This document shows, in pieces, positions 32,660 through 42,829 of a DNA stretch of 64,000 bases. Position 1 is the stretch's first letter, and the number at the start of each line of letters is the position of its first letter. The notes under the pieces were generated by a model. It searched no databases. It had not been told where the DNA came from and was given only the letters and a program-made list of their open reading frames with translations. The stretch spans positions 18,972,801 to 19,036,800 of the forward strand of contig OX438751.1 in NCBI GenBank assembly GCA_949316235.1. The letters run 5' to 3'. A program made the translations under genes and the position numbers. Source of the DNA: Oegoconia quadripuncta (lineage: Eukaryota; Arthropoda; Insecta; Lepidoptera; Autostichidae).

Positions 32660-32927
32660 GTTGTTCCTTTCTTTTAAAATACTATGTTACTTAGGCAGAG
32701 TTATTATTTTTTAGCTATTCTTTCGATTGGCATCATAAAAGTAGGGTGTTTTTTTTTTCACATTTGAGTCGGTTCGATTCCCAGCCGAAGCAAATAATTT
32801 TTAGAAAATCTATGAATGCAGAATTACTAACTTTTAAAAATAACATAAAGTCTTCTTTGAGCAAAATTCACTATCTACGATATTTAAGGTACTTCCCCTT
32901 CATGTCCCATAACTTTGGGACGCCCTG
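32660..32927 (-). repeat. Right terminal inverted repeat, 268 bp
   Basis: Mirror of 30808-31075, same length, about two mismatches. It contains ggttcgattcc (32771-32781). The 70-codon plus frame at 32746 is its shadow and matches the one in the left TIR. Confidence 0.95.
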
Positions 32928-32929
32928 TA

Positions 32930-33344
32930 TTATGCTCAAGTACATAGTGCGCATGTAATCCTCAAACAATCTTGGGAACGGAACAGACATTTCGGGATTG
33001 AGGCGTTTTCATGCTACGAACTGATGCTATTTTCTGGCAGACTTTGACTACCGACCCCTAGTGAAGAGGAGGTTATTTTAGGTAATTTTGCATTGAACTG
33101 GGTATCATTTTCAATGCTTTTTATCTACCTAATTTAATATCTTAATAATATAAGCAATAATAAAGGGACTTTTATTTATTTCACTCATAACAATGATCGA
33201 TACTTAGTACGTCTACCTATATTAATCAAAATGAAAAATTGTCAAATCGTTGCATGCATAAACAAACTGAAATCTACTTAGCTTCTAAATGTGTAATGTA
33301 TTAAATTTGTAATTTTGGCTGTGATGTCAAATAATTCTTAAATA
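32930..33344. other. No gene seen
   Basis: AT-rich right flank of the transposon. Confidence 0.3.
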
Positions 33345-33455
33345 AAATGAAATGAAGTGAAGCGAGTGAGCGAGTGAGTGAAGTGAAGTAAAGTGAAGTG
33401 AAAAGAAATGTAATGAAATAAAATTAAATTAAATTAAATGAAATTAAATGAAATA
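33345..33455. repeat. Degenerate pentanucleotide microsatellite
   Basis: Runs of aagtg, gagtg/gagcg and aaatt/aaatg units (for example gaagtgaagcgagtgagcga) extend for about 110 bp. Confidence 0.85.
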
Positions 33456-34186
33456 ATATTTAGATTTTCCTGCTACCTTTCACACATCTATTACATGTGT
33501 TGAAGGAATCTTGTTAGTAAAAAGAAAAAGGGACAGAAAATAAAACCATATTTTTGTGCGGAAAAATAAAATTTAAAGGTCACCTAAAACAGTTATTCAA
33601 TTTTATCTTAGAGCAATTATTATTATGTAATTAAATGACCATAACAGTATTGTTATCTACTTTGAAAAAAAAAGAGGTTGTCAATGGACGAATTATCAAA
33701 ATATTGAGCGTAACAAATTACACTCCAACGGTACCTTATTTCATTTTATAAATTAAGAATACCTTAACATTAAGTAAATGGAAACTGCGTTCTCATTTTA
33801 CTAATCTATACAAGTCCCAAACCGAATTTAAAGCGACGTTGATGTCGTTTCGGTTAGCACACGCCTAAAATGAAATTTAGGCTCGTACACCCTTTTTTGG
33901 CCACAATCACACAAAGTAGACGACATTACAGTTTAGACTTATGTCACTTTAGTCGTTACAAAATAGCATCAATAGCAACGAAATAGAACACTGCCGACTT
34001 TAAAAGATTTTTTTCATATACATAGTAGAAATAATAATAATTAGGACAATGAACATAAAAATTGACTGATTGAGATTTACGAGCGTTTCAAGAAAAATAT
34101 TTATTACTGTGTATTCGTTTTACTAGAAGTGTTACGGTCGTCGTGCGCGCATGCGCATTTAGTTTATTTACATAAATATAAAAAAA
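33456..34186. other. No gene seen
   Basis: AT-rich, no open frame of note. Confidence 0.3.
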
Positions 34187-34217
34187 ATCGGACACTTACA
34201 CCAATCATCTAGTCCGA
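34187..34217 (-). repeat. SINE-A 3' tail scrap
   Basis: 'cggacacttacaccaatcat' plus 'ctagtccgaaac' is the minus-strand end of a SINE-A. It may be the detached tail of the SINE-A copy whose head lies at 34736-34858, separated by later insertions. Confidence 0.5.
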
Positions 34218-34238
34218 AACGGACAAACATACTGTGTG

Positions 34239-34375
34239 ACGACCTGTTTGGTATAGTGGTTAGGAACTCTGACTACTATACCAAAAGGTCGCGGGTTTGA
34301 ATCCCACTAGCGGCATACGTTTGTATGATGAATACGGACATGTATACTCGAGTTATGGATGTTATCTTTTATAAT
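34239..34375 (+). repeat. SINE-B, 5' half
   Basis: Head gacctgtttggtatagtgg (A box TGGTATAGTGG) and B-box region ggtttgaatcc, then 'atgaatacggacatgtatac' and 'gagttatggatgtta'. The tail seems to continue at 34640-34735 after an inserted SINE-A. Confidence 0.7.
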
Positions 34376-34387
34376 AACTATTTATTT

Positions 34388-34633
34388 GACGACCGATTGG
34401 TGTAGTGGATAGTGACCCTGTCAGCGAAACCAACGGTTGCGGGTTCGAATCCCGCGACGGATAAATGATTGTGTGATGAATATGAACATTTATTCCCGAG
34501 TCATGGATGTTTATATAAATATTTATGTATGTTTATCCGTTATCTAGTATCCATAGTACAAGCTTTGCTTAGTTTGGGACTAGATGATTGGTGTAAGTGT
34601 CTGAAATATTTATTTATTTATTTACAAAAAAAA
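34388..34633 (+). mobile_element. SINE-A, near full length
   Basis: gaccgattggtgtagtggat head, B box ggttcgaatcc (about 34442-34452), body 'tccgttatctagtatccata', 'agctttgcttagtttgggac', 'ggtgtaagtgtctg', and an (ATTT)n/A tail. It splits a SINE-B copy. The frame at 34469 is an artefact. Confidence 0.85.
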
Positions 34634-34639
34634 ATGTAC

Positions 34640-34735
34640 GAGTATTTATGTAGTATATCAACCATCTGACTATAGTTATTTAAAGTCGAACTAGATGACA
34701 TTGTGTGCATGTCCAAGGATATAAATATTTATATA
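34640..34735 (+). repeat. SINE-B, 3' half
   Basis: 'atttatgtagtatatcaacc', 'gtcgaactagatgacattgt' and 'gtgcatgtccaaggatat' form the plus-strand tail of SINE-B, in line with the head at 34239-34375. Confidence 0.65.
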
Positions 34736-34858
34736 CACATTCATGACTCTGGAATAAATGTTCGTATTCATCACACAAACATTTACCCCTCGCGGGATTC
34801 GAACCCGTAACCGTTGCGGTTTCGCTGATAGGTTCACTAACCACTACACCAATCGGTG
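34736..34858 (-). repeat. SINE-A head fragment
   Basis: Minus strand: head complementary to 'cactacaccaatcggt', B box in 'gcgggattcgaacccg', then 'gaatacgaacatttattcc'. The tail is missing here or displaced to 34187-34217. Confidence 0.75.
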
Positions 34859-34999
34859 GTAATAATAATGCAAATTAAGTTTTCTCAGGAAATACTATAC
34901 AAATATTCATTATTGTACACCAACAGTAATTATAGTGTAAACACTATAGAAATACATAATAATTCATGATTTTCTGGGAAAACTTAATTTGTATTATTC
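34859..34999. mobile_element. Short MITE, 141 bp
   Basis: The ends 'gtaataataatgcaaattaa' + 'gttttctcagg' and the inverted 'ggaataatacaaattaagtt' + 'ttcccag' pair over about 30 bp, and the interior also pairs partly ('atattcattattgtacacca' against the right arm). A non-coding hairpin-forming element, abutting the SINE-A head. Confidence 0.7.
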
Positions 35000-35315
35000 C
35001 GGGCTACCTATGTTTATCTGTCTCAGACTGTACCTACTGTATTTTATATATATTTGTAAATACCTACGCGACTTCCTCAATCTTCTCATAATGTAGGGAC
35101 CCGAATGAGCTGACCTTTATTAACGTTAGTGACCTACTGATTGCTGGTCATCTATCACTTTAACTATACGACTCCTCGTAATCACCCACTATACTCGTCT
35201 ATTACACTATTATAGCGTATAGCTGTAGCCACTAAGTGTATTGGACTGGCTATAAAGCCCCAGCCGGTATACAGGCTGAGGGTTACCATATTATAAAAAT
35301 ATAATTATAATATGT
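35000..35315. other. No feature seen
   Basis: Non-coding. Confidence 0.3.
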
Positions 35316-35535
35316 TGGGGAAACTCCATCTTATTTAGGGAACTGGCTATACAACGATGCTATTAACATTGCTGTTTGGCGACTGATTTGTATAAGTTGG
35401 AGGTAGCTAGCCAAGCGGACATTTAAAATGCCCTACCATCAACCAAACCGAGTACTAAACATGTATCCCGCTGGGGATCGAACCCGCGACCTCTGATTCG
35501 TAAACCCAATGTTGTTTACATTGAACCACGGAGGT
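35316..35535 (-). repeat. SINE-C, 3'-truncated
   Basis: Contains 'ggaactggctat', 'gctattaacattgctg', 'ggacatttaaaatgccctac', 'gtatcccgctggggatcgaa', 'aaacccaatgttgtttacat' and 'gaaccacggaggt', the minus-strand order of a SINE-C with its head at the right. The 3' 110 bp and A-tail are absent. Confidence 0.8.
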
Positions 35536-36289
35536 AAATAATAAGCATGTGATACACTTTGTGAGCGCTTAGGCGTAAGTCCTTAAATTGGTGTTGGATG
35601 AATGCACGGAACGCGCGCGTGGATATCGCGGTCGCGGATGAAGGTGAGTTTCAAGGTGGTCTCTAGGCGAAATAAATAAATAAATAATAAATATTTTCAG
35701 ATGCTTTGTCATCTGAAAATATTTATACATACTCTTTGATACTTTTATAAGATTGTCCTTGAATAGTTGGGTAAACAGCTTATAGAAACTGGGCACTTAT
35801 GGTTGGGAAAGTGCTCTTTGTGCAAAGTTTACGCTCTGATTGTCACAATGCATCTTAGGGTCTCTTTAAATGTTCGAAAGTTTAATTCTCTTAAGGGCCC
35901 TTAAAATAAACTTATGCTGGTCACGTTCTTGTCAAACGGACTGTATATCCAGACTACAGAGAACCCTACACTATGCGAGGTCCGACAAGTACTTGGCCGA
36001 TTTCTTTTTAATACTTCTTTTAATTGAAACATTATAATAAGTGAAATAAATGAATCTGAATTTGTATCTTCAAAACCTTATATTATCCAAGTATTCTTTC
36101 CCCCTCTGAAATACCCTGAAGACTACAAAAGAAAAGCTTTTAAAGTAACATCACTCTTCATTAGTTCACTTGAAAAGAGGATGAGAAAATTGACACTTTC
36201 TTTCGCGGTTCCTAATGGTACGTATACCCAGTTATTTTTTATAAAATTTAATACGTCTTTAAACGTATCAATTTGCTTCTTAGTTTTTA
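35536..36289. other. Repeat scraps and a small hairpin
   Basis: A perfect 17-bp inverted repeat with a 6-base loop lies at 35687-35726 (ataaatattttcagatg and its complement). Positions 35920-36060 ('agaaccctacactatgcgag', 'gtccgacaagtacttggccg') are related to the retroelement end at 29660-29800. The minus frame at 36123-36368 has no domain. No gene. Confidence 0.45.
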
Positions 36290-36440
36290 CGCAACTGCCC
36301 CAGGAAGAATGGTAATGTTTTTGTATGTACGTAATTTCTGTGTCATTTCCTATAGTGTTGATTTCCACATTTTAGGGCAAAAACTCAACATGGCGCCTGC
36401 AAAATATAATATGGCCGCTGTTTAAAAGCATTCCATCGAA
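36290..36440 (+). repeat. Dispersed 'gactgccc' repeat
   Basis: Same family as 9103-9310 ('caactgccccaggaagaatg', 'gtaatgtttttgtatgta', 'aaaaactcaacatggcgcct'). Confidence 0.55.
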
Positions 36441-36550
36441 TGGCTAAACGGATTTTTAAATGGTTTTTTTTTTTTTAACTATATTAGGTAAATGCCTTTT
36501 TCAGCGTCACCCGGCGGCGAGCGAATAGTCCTATATTTCCCTTTTCATGT

Positions 36551-36713
36551 GCAGTCGAGTTCTTTACTATTTAGATACTTACATAAGTAGTTAAAAATTA
36601 CACTATTTATTTATTTGCAATGAATGAATACAAAATATTTATTACAGTCGAGCTCTTACTGTCTGGATACTTATAAGTAGTTAAAAATTACACTATTTAT
36701 TTATTTGCAATGA
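36551..36713. repeat. Tandem duplication, about 94-bp spacing
   Basis: 'cagtcgagttctttactatt' + 'tagatacttacataagtagt' + 'taaaaattacactatttatt' + 'tatttgcaatga' occurs at 36551-36623. It recurs at 36645-36713 with a few substitutions and a 4-bp loss. Confidence 0.85.
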
Positions 36714-37204
36714 AATCCGATTGCGTGTCGGATACTCATTTAAGGTGTCGTCCGTTGCAAGTACTAACTCACATCAACGACTCTTAAGCAGCTTATCAGG
36801 ATTGTAGAAACGACCGCAAAATTAAGTTTGTTGGTATTTTTCGATATATTAACATTATGCATTGTAGTATTCCCTTATGCTGCAATTCTAATTTTTAACC
36901 GACTGCCTCAGGAAGATGGCTAATGTTTAGGGGTGTATGAATGTATATATTTAGATTTCTATGTTACTTTGAACTGCAAGGGGTCGTTGGACTGATCTAA
37001 GTGTCAGTAACCATTTCAGGAGTCCAAATAATATATGTAATATACTGCCTTCTCGGATTTTAAGTACTTATATTGTTATTTGATGACAAGATTGGAAAGG
37101 GTGAGGGTGGGGACCAATAGTTAATGACTTTAGGAGCTTTATAATAGCCTACCCAGCCTACTATAACCTAATATTCATAACAAAAGTTATTTACCTGCAT
37201 ACAT
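36714..37204. repeat. Dispersed repeat piece in non-coding sequence
   Basis: 36898-37040 begins 'accgactgcctcaggaagat' and carries 'taatgtttaggggtgtatg', a copy of the 9103-9310 family. The rest is unremarkable. Confidence 0.45.
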
Positions 37205-37590
37205 ACATAAAGTCACACCTGTTTACCGTAGTGGAGGCAGAGACTACAGACTTCCATTTGCTACGATCCTGACACATCTCTTTTGATTCATTCACTCTCA
37301 TAAAGTTGTTCGTGTATCTCTTATGTTATTCTTCTTTTATTCATCCTCTCCATAAGTCCAAACCATCTCAGCATATATCTTTTACAATCTTTGTCACATC
37401 TTTCACACTGTTTAACTCCCATAATACACTATTCCTAATTTTATCTTTCTAAATCACCCCACTCATACTTCACAACGATCTCATTTCCACTGCATTAATT
37501 CTACTTTCATTCTTTTTCTGCCATACCCAGCATTCACTCTGGTAAATCAGTGTTGGAACCAGCACACCGCCCTGAACAGCCGGAAAAGTT
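37205..37590 (-). pseudogene. LINE reverse-transcriptase C-terminal fragment
   Basis: Minus-strand translation: GGVLVPTLIYQSECWVWQKK, then NESRINAVEMRSL, a stop, and later RYMLRWFGLMERMNKRRI. This is a degenerate version of the 'YGSE-x-W-x-L-x-K...INAVEM-x-x-L...MLRWFGHVERM' region that follows the polymerase core in a common insect LINE. Several stops interrupt it. It ends with 'ttcacgcctgttt'-type 3' sequence, matching the ends of the plus-strand copies at 4690-5000 and 43715-43990. Confidence 0.8.
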
Positions 37591-37605
37591 ATTTATGAAC
37601 CTTAT

Positions 37606-37842
37606 GACCGATTGGTGTAGTGGATAGTGACCCTATCAGCGAAACGAACGGTTGCGGGTTCGAATCCCGCGAGGGGTAAATTTTTGTGTGATGAATACGA
37701 ACATTTATTCCCGAGTCTTAGATGTTTATATAAATATTTTTGTATATTTATCCGTTATCTAGTATCCATAGCACAAGCTTTGCTTAGTTTGGGACTAGAT
37801 GATTGGTGTAAGTGTCCGAAATATTTATTTATTATTATTATA
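37606..37842 (+). mobile_element. SINE-A, near full length
   Basis: Head gaccgattggtgtagtggat, B box ggttcgaatcc (about 37654-37664), body 'atgaatacgaacatttattc', 'tagtatccatagcacaagct' and 'ggtgtaagtgtccg', with an (ATT)n tail. It is inserted just upstream of the LINE relic 37205-37590. The 91-codon frame at 37627 is chance. Confidence 0.85.
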
Positions 37843-37959
37843 ATTAATTTACTACTTAACATAAATAGAAAAGCCCTCGAGGAACTAAACCTAATAATTT
37901 AAATTTTGAACTGATTTTTCACAAAAACCGCACTCAGATCAAACGCTTCATTGAGATAC

Positions 37960-38104
37960 TAGCTTTCCGGTCGCAACGTCGTCCGCGTGGAAGATTTCAT
38001 CAAAATCGGTTCAGCAAAAAATAATCCGTCCAGTCGTTTAGGCGGGAAGAGGTAACAATACATACATACACACAAACTTTCGCATTTATAATATTAGTTG
38101 GGAT
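37960..38104 (+). repeat. Dispersed 'gtccgcgtggaagatttcat' repeat
   Basis: Starts 'actagctttccggtcgcaac' and ends 'cgcatttataatattagttg'. It is close to 41752-41962, which has an extra internal stretch. Probably a retroelement 3' region common in Lepidoptera. Confidence 0.7.
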
Positions 38105-38570
38105 AGTTGACAACACACACATAACGCACAAACACATTGTGTATCGTCGGGGCTTAAAAGGTAAAAACCTATCCTAAACGATGAGTTACAATCGTTTTGC
38201 TAGGACTTGTGGTTAGTTACATTGATCGAGTCTCATAGTTTATGTATCTACCGTAGCAGATGAATCGGTTGATGATGTAATTGGAATCATCCGGTTCATT
38301 TGTCAAAGGATGCTGTGAGGGTGTTGTCCCCCTGTCCCTCCCTTTTGACCCCGATTTGATGGAAGTAAATTGAAATGTCACCGTTATCCCGTTGCCTTTT
38401 TGTCATAAAATGAAATTAGACCGTTGCCCAGTCTTTCTGATAATTGTTTTACAAAAATTATACTGAAAGTATAACTTAAATTGTATATGTTTTTTTAAAT
38501 TTATAAAAAATCAGTCTGTTGTCTTTTTGATAATTGTTTTTTAAAAATTGAACAATAGTACCATATAATT
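38105..38570. other. No gene seen
   Basis: A diverged direct repeat of 'ttctgataattgttttacaaa' occurs near 38437 and 38526. No gene. Confidence 0.35.
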
Positions 38571-38944
38571 TATACCGAATGAGTTGTTTTACCATAAGGA
38601 AAATAATAGGGCATATTAGGTAAGTAAGATAGATGTTACGGGTGGGTATAGGTAGTTTTTTTTTTTAAACGCACGCGCCCCCCGAGATTGATATGCTACT
38701 GACGTGATTCGTGGGGTTCCTATCATGCGAAATTTATTTGGAACTCATATTTTCTCCAAGTTTTATTTATTTATTTAATTTAATAATGGAATTACGTGGA
38801 ATAGGCTACAAATGCGACCGTCAAAGGACACAATAAAAGTTTTATTCGATTATGGTTTAGAAAAACAAAATTGAACTACCTTCTGTTTCACTTACCTAAC
38901 ATGCCCTATTTTTTTCCTTACGGTAAAAACACTCATCCGGTATA
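38571..38944. mobile_element. MITE with about 60-bp TIRs, 374 bp
   Basis: The left end 'tataccgaatgagttgtttt' + 'accataaggaaaataatagg' + 'gcatattaggtaagtaag' pairs inverted with the right end 'cttacctaacatgccctatt' + 'tttttccttacggtaaaaac' + 'actcatccggtata'. TA at both edges may be the target duplication. No coding frame. A solo terminus of the same family lies at 14545-14585, next to the 14.3 kb foldback. Confidence 0.75.
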
Positions 38945-38959
38945 GGTTAGCAAGGTACT

Positions 38960-39055
38960 TTTTTTTTTTATATGAGAGGGCGGCAAACGAGCATGCGGGT
39001 CACCTGATGGAAAGCAATCACCGCCGCCCATGGACACCCGCAACACCAAAATTAA
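38960..39055 (-). repeat. Dispersed 'gagagggcggcaaacgagca' repeat
   Basis: A T-run, 'atatgagagggcggcaaacg', 'ggtcacctgatggaaagcaa' and 'gcccatggacacccgcaaca'. Very similar to 15651-15800 but shorter. Confidence 0.75.
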
Positions 39056-39289
39056 AAAGACTTATTAAAAAAAGAATAGTCTTCTGTCACTTTGAACATT
39101 GTTTTACAAAAATTGTACAAGTAGCAACATAACATTCTAACAGAATATTGCTTTCAATGTAGATACAGTCGCCAAAAGAAATGGTCTATCGGTTTAGACA
39201 AATCTTTTTGCTTATGAAATTATCGAAGCCTTCAACTTAGTTTCTAATACTAAAGAGATACATAAATTGCACAATACTGACCCAGAATA

Positions 39290-39562
39290 CAGGAGACCAA
39301 TCGCTCTTTTTTACAACGGTTTTACCGTTCGAAGGGAACGTTTTTGGTTTTGGTTTAGCTTTATTTCAACAGATGTAAAAAATGGCATTATATCGTTGAC
39401 ACTACCAAAGTAAAACCAAACCCAAAAAGTTTAGAGCTAACCACGAGTATAAAAAAAACTAGTTTAATTTCCATTCAAATGATTAGCGCGATACGAAATA
39501 ACGTTTTTGCTTATGGTTTAGCTTTGGTATTATTGTTCAAACTTAGCGCGATCGGCCCCCAG
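39290..39562. mobile_element. MITE, inverted copy of the 10684-10990 family
   Basis: Runs from 'caggagaccaatcgctc' to 'gcgcgatcggcccccag', with 'tacaacggttttaccgttcg', 'atatcgttgacactaccaaa' and 'ctaaccacgagtat' in between, the reverse complement order of 10684-10990. It is about 35 bp shorter. 'ta' at 39288-39289 and 'ata' after the right end are compatible with a TA target. The frame at 39479-39700 is chance. Confidence 0.75.
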
Positions 39563-41751
39563 ATATGGATTATATTACGTACCAGAGTCGTGGAGGCTGA
39601 TATAGCTTATGTGCTTAGAATTTATGAGTATATTTATCCATTACCTAGTATTCGTAGTGATGTTTTGCTGCGATTTTTGTTTGAGAGATGCGATAATTAA
39701 TATGACTGAAATCTGATAATGAATATTTATTTTATTAACTTTATAATGGGTAGGTACCTGCTGATCTTAATCTTTGCACAGCTCTTGCCGTACATATAAC
39801 CATCATAGGGCATTAAAAATGATGTAATAATCATAAAGGAAAACAATTAATAAAAAAATCGAATTCGTGTAATTTGTCAAAACGGTGTCAAAAAATCTGA
39901 GAGATCATTTACCTCCCGTGTCTATTTATCTATCTAATTGGTCAGGGACTTTAATTATTATCAATCGATATATGATTTATAAATTAAATAATAATAACAT
40001 TTTTATTTAAAAGAAAAACCATACAGCCAGTAACCTAAGTCACATTATGGTTTTAAAATAATATACCTATTCAATTTTACTTCCTGATCGAAAATATTTG
40101 CTATATAGCATTTAACATGTTATATTTGTTAACCTAGACGATATTGTAACACGTATAGGGCGTTTTATATTTTTTTAATTTACAGTTATTTGTTTTCTTG
40201 TGATCACCTCTAATACTCATAAAGAACGATATCACAAAGTACTAAAACTAGCTGATTTTAATAAAATTATGGTACCTAACACATTTGTCACTTAGCGAGG
40301 GGCTTACCGAGCTTTGTCACGTGAGAAATTACGCGAAGCGTCTGAAGGCATTTATTTTCTGCTCACAATCTCCTCCTCTTCAATAAATCTTCCTAAAAAT
40401 CGGTCAAGTAAGATTTACAACAATTTTAGGGTTGCTCTCTATAAGCAATGAAAAGATTTAAAAATGGCGAAGAATATCTCGTCTTTTCTTGTCTTGAAAT
40501 AGTATAAAACAAAGTTACTATCCGAATTTGTCCGTTTGTATAATTTATAAAATAACTACTACATCTTAAAGAAAAAAAAACTCTAAACTATAGTTAACTG
40601 TAGTTTGTATACTTAAATATCGTCACTTCGATTCTCCGGATAATTTAGGTACATTACATAATAAAGTCACGGCCTATATCCCAAATGGGGTGTTCAGAGA
40701 TATCACAAACTGAAACGTTTGAGTGTTCCAAACATTAAAAAATTAAAGCTTGAAACTTCATCTTCGAAACCGAAACCAAAATCCACGCGCTCCAAGTACT
40801 CCAAGAAACCATCGACGTTAAAACAAGCAAGTCTATAGATGTATTTTGGTAGAAAGTCCCTATACAAGTTTACGTACAAACTTATATATAAGGGGTATTT
40901 TATTATATTTAACTTCGAAATTTACGTGGACAAAGTCGCGGGAGGTAAACTGGGAAATGGAAAGAGGCTTTATTTCAAGCGATACGATTTGTTTTTTCGT
41001 GTGAATGCGCAGCATTTTTGGTCCGGACGACTCCGGTGAGGCTGTAGCTTTATAACTCGATTTTTTATTTCATAGGTCCCATGGCGCTCGCGAACTAACA
41101 GAGAACACAATCAAACCAACTGACAAACACTTAATTGAATTGGTGTTCGTCGTATTGTCTATCCAATGATAGACGCGGGCGGTCTATGCTAACCGTTTCC
41201 GAAAACAAGCGGCTGTCATCAGTCGACGATTGGTTTGGAAATCTGATCGCACGCAGGGTTATCATTTTATAATTTTAAAAGTTGTCTGTATTTTGTTGGC
41301 AAGTGTCACAAAAGAACTTACATTAAAAGCGATTTATAGTGATTGCGATTATCCGCTTTGCTTTTTCGCTTATCTGAAATTTTCGCTTATACAAAAAATT
41401 AAGTAGGAATCATTACGCATGTTTAAATCAGGGCTTCAATCCAGTTAATACTTTTTCCGGAGATAGGCATATCAAAAATTATAAGGGTTAAGATTGCATA
41501 ATAAAATTATAACCGGTTTCAAGTTTTGTTTTAAATGTATTTATGGCAAAGGGATTGGGCGTCAGCATTTGCTGCCATCATTCCGTATGGTACTTGACAG
41601 CGCTGGTTTTCAATAAAAAACAGAGGCGCGTTCCCACATACACCTACAATATCCTATATTATGCGAACTGCCAATTGCATGCTAAGCACATCATACCTTT
41701 CCATCTGGTGAGATGGTTTATTTTAGAATGAAAATCCATTGTTTTATATAC
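39563..41751. other. No gene seen; two repeat scraps
   Basis: 40667-40735 holds 'cccaaatggggtgttcagag' + 'atatcacaaac', a copy of the 17478-17545 repeat. A scrap of 'tacgtggacaaagtcgcggg' is at about 40923. The frames at 40839-41039 and 41543-41731 run through such scraps or lack domains. Confidence 0.4.
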
Positions 41752-41962
41752 TACTAGCTTTCCGCCCGCGACTTCGTCCGCGTAGAAGATTTCATCAAAA
41801 TCGGTTCAGCAAAAAAATTAGTCTGTATGTTAATCCAGGTCCTAATCTGTCTACCAAACCAAATTTCATCCATATCCGTCCAGCGGTATAGGCGTGAAGA
41901 GGTAACATACATACAGATGTACACACACACAAATTGTCGTATTTATAATATTAGTTGGGATT
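41752..41962 (+). repeat. Dispersed 'cccgcgacttcgtccgcg' repeat
   Basis: 'actagctttccgcccgcgac', 'ttcatcaaaatcggttcagc', 'ccaaatttcatccatatccg', 'ggcgtgaagaggtaacatac' and the end 'tatttataatattagttggg'. This is the fullest copy of the family in the window. Confidence 0.75.
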
Positions 41963-42228
41963 GGGATAGATATAGTCGCGCTAACAAATGTTTTTCGCGC
42001 TTTTTCTAGTAGCTAAAACAGCGCCATCTCTTAGAATTCTCGAGAAATAATAAGACTGTTGAGAATAAAGGGCTAAAATCACCACGCACAATCAACATTT
42101 TTTTAGGCTGTGCTCACAAACTACAAATCGGTCAAATAAAAATGCAAGAAAAAATTAAGAGTTATATGAGTATTTTTGTTATACTTAAAAGATACTTACT
42201 CCCATTTTTTTTGGTCACTTTTCTGTAG

Positions 42229-42426
42229 ACAATGGTGTCGATTCGGATGTACACCAACTAAACTAAACTAAAACCAGTTTTGTAGTGGTGCCGTCGCATC
42301 GTACTGTTCCAGGGAGAAAGAGACAGTACTACCACAGATTACTAATAAGTTACTAAAGTAAGTACTACTTTAAAACTGGTTTTAGTTTAGTTTAGTTGGT
42401 GTACATCCAAATGGACATCAGTGTAA
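42229..42426. mobile_element. MITE with about 55-bp TIRs, 198 bp
   Basis: The left 'ggatgtacaccaactaaact' + 'aaactaaaaccagtttt' and the right inverted copy match perfectly in the centre. The outermost 18 bases are diverged. The interior also pairs in part ('gtactgttcc' region with 'gacagtactaccac'). Confidence 0.75.
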
Positions 42427-42829
42427 ATCAGCATTTTATATGACAGTTCGCGGTCGAAATCTGTATTGTATGTGACTGAGTTCCCATTGGTTCCAAACTT
42501 CCGTTTTTACACCAATGAAGTGGTGCCATTTTGATTGTTTTAATGACACGGTCCAGACGCAGTAATATATAAGTGTATGGCGTGGTCCGAATTGAGCGGT
42601 TTTTTTAAATGGTATGGTTCTTAGCCACTTCGGCTGAAAATCGCAGATATCTTACATTTAACATGGCTGCTTTGTATACCTGGATGATATTGTTATGTTT
42701 AGTTCCTCGGGATTTTCTAAATTTTCAATTTATCTTATCAAAAATCAATCTGTCGACCTCACCTCATGACGATCATTTCGATGTTAGTATCTCGTAACGT
42801 ATCATTTTGGAATTATACCTATGACACAT
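42427..42829. other. No gene seen
   Basis: The 62-codon frame at 42609-42797 has no recognisable domain. Confidence 0.3.

Larger units (their letters stand above)
30808..32927 (+). mobile_element. Complete Tc1/mariner-type transposon, 2120 bp
   Basis: Starts cagggcgtcccaaag and ends with its exact complement, flanked by the TA duplication expected for this superfamily (30806-30807 and 32928-32929). Both TIRs are 268 bp and differ at about two positions. The single transposase frame is uninterrupted. Unusually long TIRs, an intact frame and near-identical ends all point to a recent insertion, possibly still mobile. By transposase sequence it belongs to the insect group with a DUF4817-like helix-turn-helix N-terminus rather than to classical mariner. 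Confidence 0.95.

Noticed and set aside
34391..34462. tRNA-like segments in the SINE-A and SINE-B heads as tRNA genes
   Set aside because: A and B boxes are present, but the acceptor stem does not close and each head continues into a repeated SINE body.
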